A DNA stretch of 15,841 nt from Granulosicoccaceae bacterium (GTDB taxonomy: Bacteria; Pseudomonadota; Gammaproteobacteria; DAOVJZ01), in contig DAOVJZ010000010.1 in the NCBI GenBank assembly GCA_030632035.1, positions 1 to 15,841 on the forward strand, given 5' to 3'. Below, piece by piece: positions 13,372 to 15,841 of this stretch (the first letter of the stretch is position 1; each line of letters begins with the position of its first letter). The notes under the pieces were generated by a model that was not told the DNA's origin, searched no databases, and saw only the letters and a program-made list of their open reading frames with translations. The position numbers were made by a program, and so were the translations under genes.

Positions 13372-15113
13372 TTATCGAATCGTTTGATTACTTCTAGTAA
13401 CAATTTATCATCCGGTGCCTTTTGCAATGCACTGTCCCATATCTCACGTGCGCCGGTTTGATCCCCCTTGACCCACAAGACCTCTCCCAGATGAGCCGCA
13501 ACTTCTGTATCCCAACGCAAGTTCATGGCACGTTGCAGGTATTTCACTGCCTCATCATAATTACCCATACGGTAATAAACCCATCCCATACTATCAAGAA
13601 TAAAATAGGAAGCAGGATCCAGTTCCAATGCACGCTTAACGTAATTTAATGCCTCTGTATAACGTGTTGTGCGATCAGCCAGCGTATAACCCAGTGCATT
13701 CAGGGCCTGTGAATTATCAGGATCACGCGTCAGAATTTGTCCTAAATCCTTTTCCAGTAATTCAATTTGACCCATTTTCTCTGCCAACATGGCACGAGCA
13801 TAGAGCAAATTATTATTATCCGGCGTTTTGGTTATTGCAGAAGTTAAGACCGTCATGGCTTCTGCATAACGTTCCACATTTGACAACATTTCAGCTTCAA
13901 CAATATAAAGGCGTACTTGATCTTTGGCTTGTTTTGTTTCGATAGTACGCAAATAACTTAATGCACTGTCTAAACCTTCTTTTTTGATCACCAGATAACT
14001 GATGCGAATCCGGGCATTAAAATTATTCGGCTGTTCTTCAGTAATATGCGAGTAATAAGTAATAGCCATATCAGGCTCTTGCTGGCGCTCTGCAATCTGT
14101 CCTAGATAAAAATAAACATCACTGCCTTTTTCATTATCATTTGCCAGTTGCAGGAAATATTCTTTGGCTTCATCCAGACGATCTATCTGCAATGAAAGTG
14201 CCGCCAGGGTATAAACAATATCCTCATTGTCAGGTATATGCTCTACCAACCATTTGAACTGCTCAAACGCCTGTTCCAGCTGATTCAAATCAACCAGTAA
14301 ACGACCATAAGACAACCTCAATACAACATTATCTGAATTGTCATCAACTGCTTCTGCCAGATAGAGTCGTGCCGTCACTTTCTGTCCGTTTTCAACATAA
14401 ATACGTGCCCGAATTACAATGGCATCCACCCACCCAGGTCTCAGCACCAGCACCTTATCAATGGTCTGCTCTGCCAGTTCCAGTTTTTTGGCATGTAATG
14501 CCAGAAAACCGTAGGCATATAATGCATCTGCATTATCTTTACGAGTCTCCAGTAATTTTTCCATTGCTTTAAGAGCCGCATTTTTATCTTTCTGTTTACT
14601 CAACAGATTGCTGATCATCAATAAACGCTTGGCCGTTTCACCATCCTTGAATGTGAGCAGTTTTTCCAGATGTGGAATTGCCCCCATGGGATCACCCTGG
14701 CGCATATAGAGTCCACTCAATACCTGATGTCCCTTAAGATTTTCCGGATCAGCTTCTACCCAGATACGAGCCGCCTTGAGTGCCTCATCCTGACGTTGTG
14801 AATAAATGGCAATACGGGTGGCACGTTCGGCAATACGTGGATCACGGGTTTCCACAGCAGCCTGAAGATAGTGGCGTACCGACAAGGATAATTCCCCACG
14901 TTGACCAGCCATTTCTCCTACCAACAAGTCATAGAGAGTATCACCGGTCAGGGGAACCAAAGGCAGCGTGGCCTGAGATTCCTGTTTGGGAGACCCGCTC
15001 TGTTCAATAGTCAGTTTTTTATCATTTTGAGATGCCATCATGGCACAGCCACTGAACTGGACTGCCACCACGATCAGGGCTAATATGTGGGAAATTTGTC
15101 TCATAATTAACAT
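13368..15113 (-). CDS. TPR-repeat outer-membrane lipoprotein
   Basis: A 581-aa protein with a lipoprotein signal (LALIVVAVQFSGC, C23). After a short linker come tandem TPR units over nearly the whole mature length, with typical motifs such as ADALYAYGFLALHAKKLELA, LYARAMLAEKMG, ALNALGYTLADR and ILDSMGWVYYRMGNYDEAVKYL. This is the tetratricopeptide protein often found directly before lolB outside the enterics. Its exact role is not established; it may scaffold envelope complexes. Two candidate ATGs (15113 and 15104) give nearly the same signal peptide and neither has a good Shine-Dalgarno. It is coupled to lolB by a 4-bp overlap and divergent from hemA. Confidence 0.9.
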   Translation of the reverse strand: MLIMRQISHILALIVVAVQFSGCAMMASQNDKKLTIEQSGSPKQESQATLPLVPLTGDTLYDLLVGEMAGQRGELSLSVRHYLQAAVETRDPRIAERATRIAIYSQRQDEALKAARIWVEADPENLKGHQVLSGLYMRQGDPMGAIPHLEKLLTFKDGETAKRLLMISNLLSKQKDKNAALKAMEKLLETRKDNADALYAYGFLALHAKKLELAEQTIDKVLVLRPGWVDAIVIRARIYVENGQKVTARLYLAEAVDDNSDNVVLRLSYGRLLVDLNQLEQAFEQFKWLVEHIPDNEDIVYTLAALSLQIDRLDEAKEYFLQLANDNEKGSDVYFYLGQIAERQQEPDMAITYYSHITEEQPNNFNARIRISYLVIKKEGLDSALSYLRTIETKQAKDQVRLYIVEAEMLSNVERYAEAMTVLTSAITKTPDNNNLLYARAMLAEKMGQIELLEKDLGQILTRDPDNSQALNALGYTLADRTTRYTEALNYVKRALELDPASYFILDSMGWVYYRMGNYDEAVKYLQRAMNLRWDTEVAAHLGEVLWVKGDQTGAREIWDSALQKAPDDKLLLEVIKRFDK

Positions 15114-15327
15114 GTTAGCTGAATAAGCACCTTTGTATCTATAGAGTATCTACAGAAAAACGACCTTTCTCTTTATATCATGCGATTTCTTTAGCTATTT
15201 TCAAGTAAAAACCGGAAAATACGTAAAAATTACGTTCTTTTCTTGCTTATCGTCGTCCCAGACGCAATTATTTAACTGTATTTTGTAATTTTTTGAACTC
15301 TATAACCAGCTATATCAGGCACTTTAT
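15114..15327. promoter_or_regulatory. Divergent promoter region between the TPR gene and hemA
   Basis: A 214-bp AT-rich region that must hold promoters for both directions. It has a perfect palindrome ACGTAA-AAA-TTACGT (15221-15235) followed by a pyrimidine run, and a direct repeat of GTATCTA near 15135-15155. Several A/T-rich -10-like hexamers exist but none pairs with a convincing -35, so I do not place start sites. Confidence 0.45.
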
Positions 15328-15841
15328 ATGTCACTACTGGCCTTTAGTATTAACCACAATACCGCCCCTGTAGAAATACGGGAAAAGGTCTCTTTTGTTC
15401 CGGAAAAAATGGATCAGGCACTGAATACCTTACGTGACTGTCCAGATGTGAATGAGGCCGCCATTCTGTCAACCTGTAACCGTACTGAAGTCTATTGCGA
15501 GATCGATAACAGCAATAAGGATGCTGTTGTGAAATGGTTCAGCCGGTATCACCAGATTGATGAACGCGAGATTGAACCCTATGTATTCCTGCACCCTGAT
15601 CAGGAAGCGGTACGCCATGTATTGCGCGTAGCCTGCGGACTGGATTCCATGGTACTGGGTGAACCCCAGATTCTGGGACAACTCAAGGATGCCTATTCCA
15701 TTGCCAGCAAGGCTGGCACACTGGGTATCTTCCTAAACCGACTGTTTCAATATTCTTTTTCTGTTGCCAAACGTATACGCACTAATACCGCCATCGGTGG
15801 TAGTCCGGTATCAGTTGCCTTTGCCGCCGTTAGTCTGGCTA
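15328..15841 (+). CDS. hemA: Glutamyl-tRNA reductase, N-terminal part (cut by window edge)
   Basis: The enzyme reduces Glu-tRNA(Glu) to glutamate-1-semialdehyde, the committed step of C5-pathway tetrapyrrole synthesis. The first 171 residues are present and the frame is open to the edge. The catalytic cysteine is C50 in LSTCNRTEVY. NHNTAPVEIREK (9-20), H97 (RHVLRVACGLDSMVLGEPQILGQLK) and VAKRIRTNTAIG are family blocks. The NADPH-binding domain begins at the truncated end (GSPVSVAFAAVSLA). ATG at 15328. The divergence of hemA from lolB is conserved in gammaproteobacteria. Confidence 0.96.
   Translation, partial: MSLLAFSINHNTAPVEIREKVSFVPEKMDQALNTLRDCPDVNEAAILSTCNRTEVYCEIDNSNKDAVVKWFSRYHQIDEREIEPYVFLHPDQEAVRHVLRVACGLDSMVLGEPQILGQLKDAYSIASKAGTLGIFLNRLFQYSFSVAKRIRTNTAIGGSPVSVAFAAVSLA

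Overview
The window looks like chromosomal DNA from a gammaproteobacterium of moderate GC content. Two of its gene orders are typical of that class: miaB–ybeZ(phoH)–ybeY, and hemA divergent from lolB–ispE–prs–rplY–pth–ychF. I cannot name the genus. A flagellar-type chemoreceptor, an ammonium channel with a sigma-54-like promoter and an ANTAR antitermination regulator suggest a motile organism that manages nitrogen actively. No phage, plasmid or CRISPR genes are visible.

Layout. (1) 1-2611, minus strand: miaB, a PhoH/YbeZ ATPase and the start of ybeY, for tRNA thiomethylation and rRNA maturation/ribosome quality control. A perfect DnaA box lies just upstream. (2) 2690-5715, minus strand: an ammonium channel gene and an Aer-like PAS chemoreceptor gene, each followed by a clear intrinsic terminator. 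The channel gene has a sigma-54-like promoter and the receptor gene a sigma-28-like one. (3) 6096-7637, plus strand: a small MIP18-family Fe-S maturation protein, a REC-ANTAR regulator and a single-domain PAS protein with an unusual CxxC. (4) 7651-8007: tRNA-Met(CAU) and a 153-bp MITE-like palindromic element, with no protein gene. (5) 8017-11494, minus strand: ychF, pth, rplY (Ctc-type L25) and prs. (6) 11495-11838: the prs leader and tRNA-Gln(UUG). (7) 11862-15113, minus strand: ispE, lolB and a TPR lipoprotein gene. (8) 15328 to the edge, plus strand: the start of hemA.

Most genes are housekeeping: translation (miaB, ybeZ, ybeY, pth, rplY, ychF, two tRNAs), PRPP, isoprenoid and haem synthesis, and outer-membrane lipoprotein insertion. 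The accessory-looking material lies between them.

The strongest unexplained signal is in the prs leader. The last 19 nt of tRNA-Gln, including CCA, recur 184 bp downstream of the tRNA. There they pair with an upstream arm to close a 122-nt structure enclosing five consecutive perfect stem-loops. It looks like a five-leaf, CCA-ended tRNA-like RNA, or a tRNA pseudogene whose body was replaced by a palindrome array. Its arrangement recalls the tRNA-tail repeats (rtT) of the E. coli tyrT locus. Second come the 153-bp element with near-perfect 14-bp terminal inverted repeats and the orphan PAS / REC-ANTAR pair.
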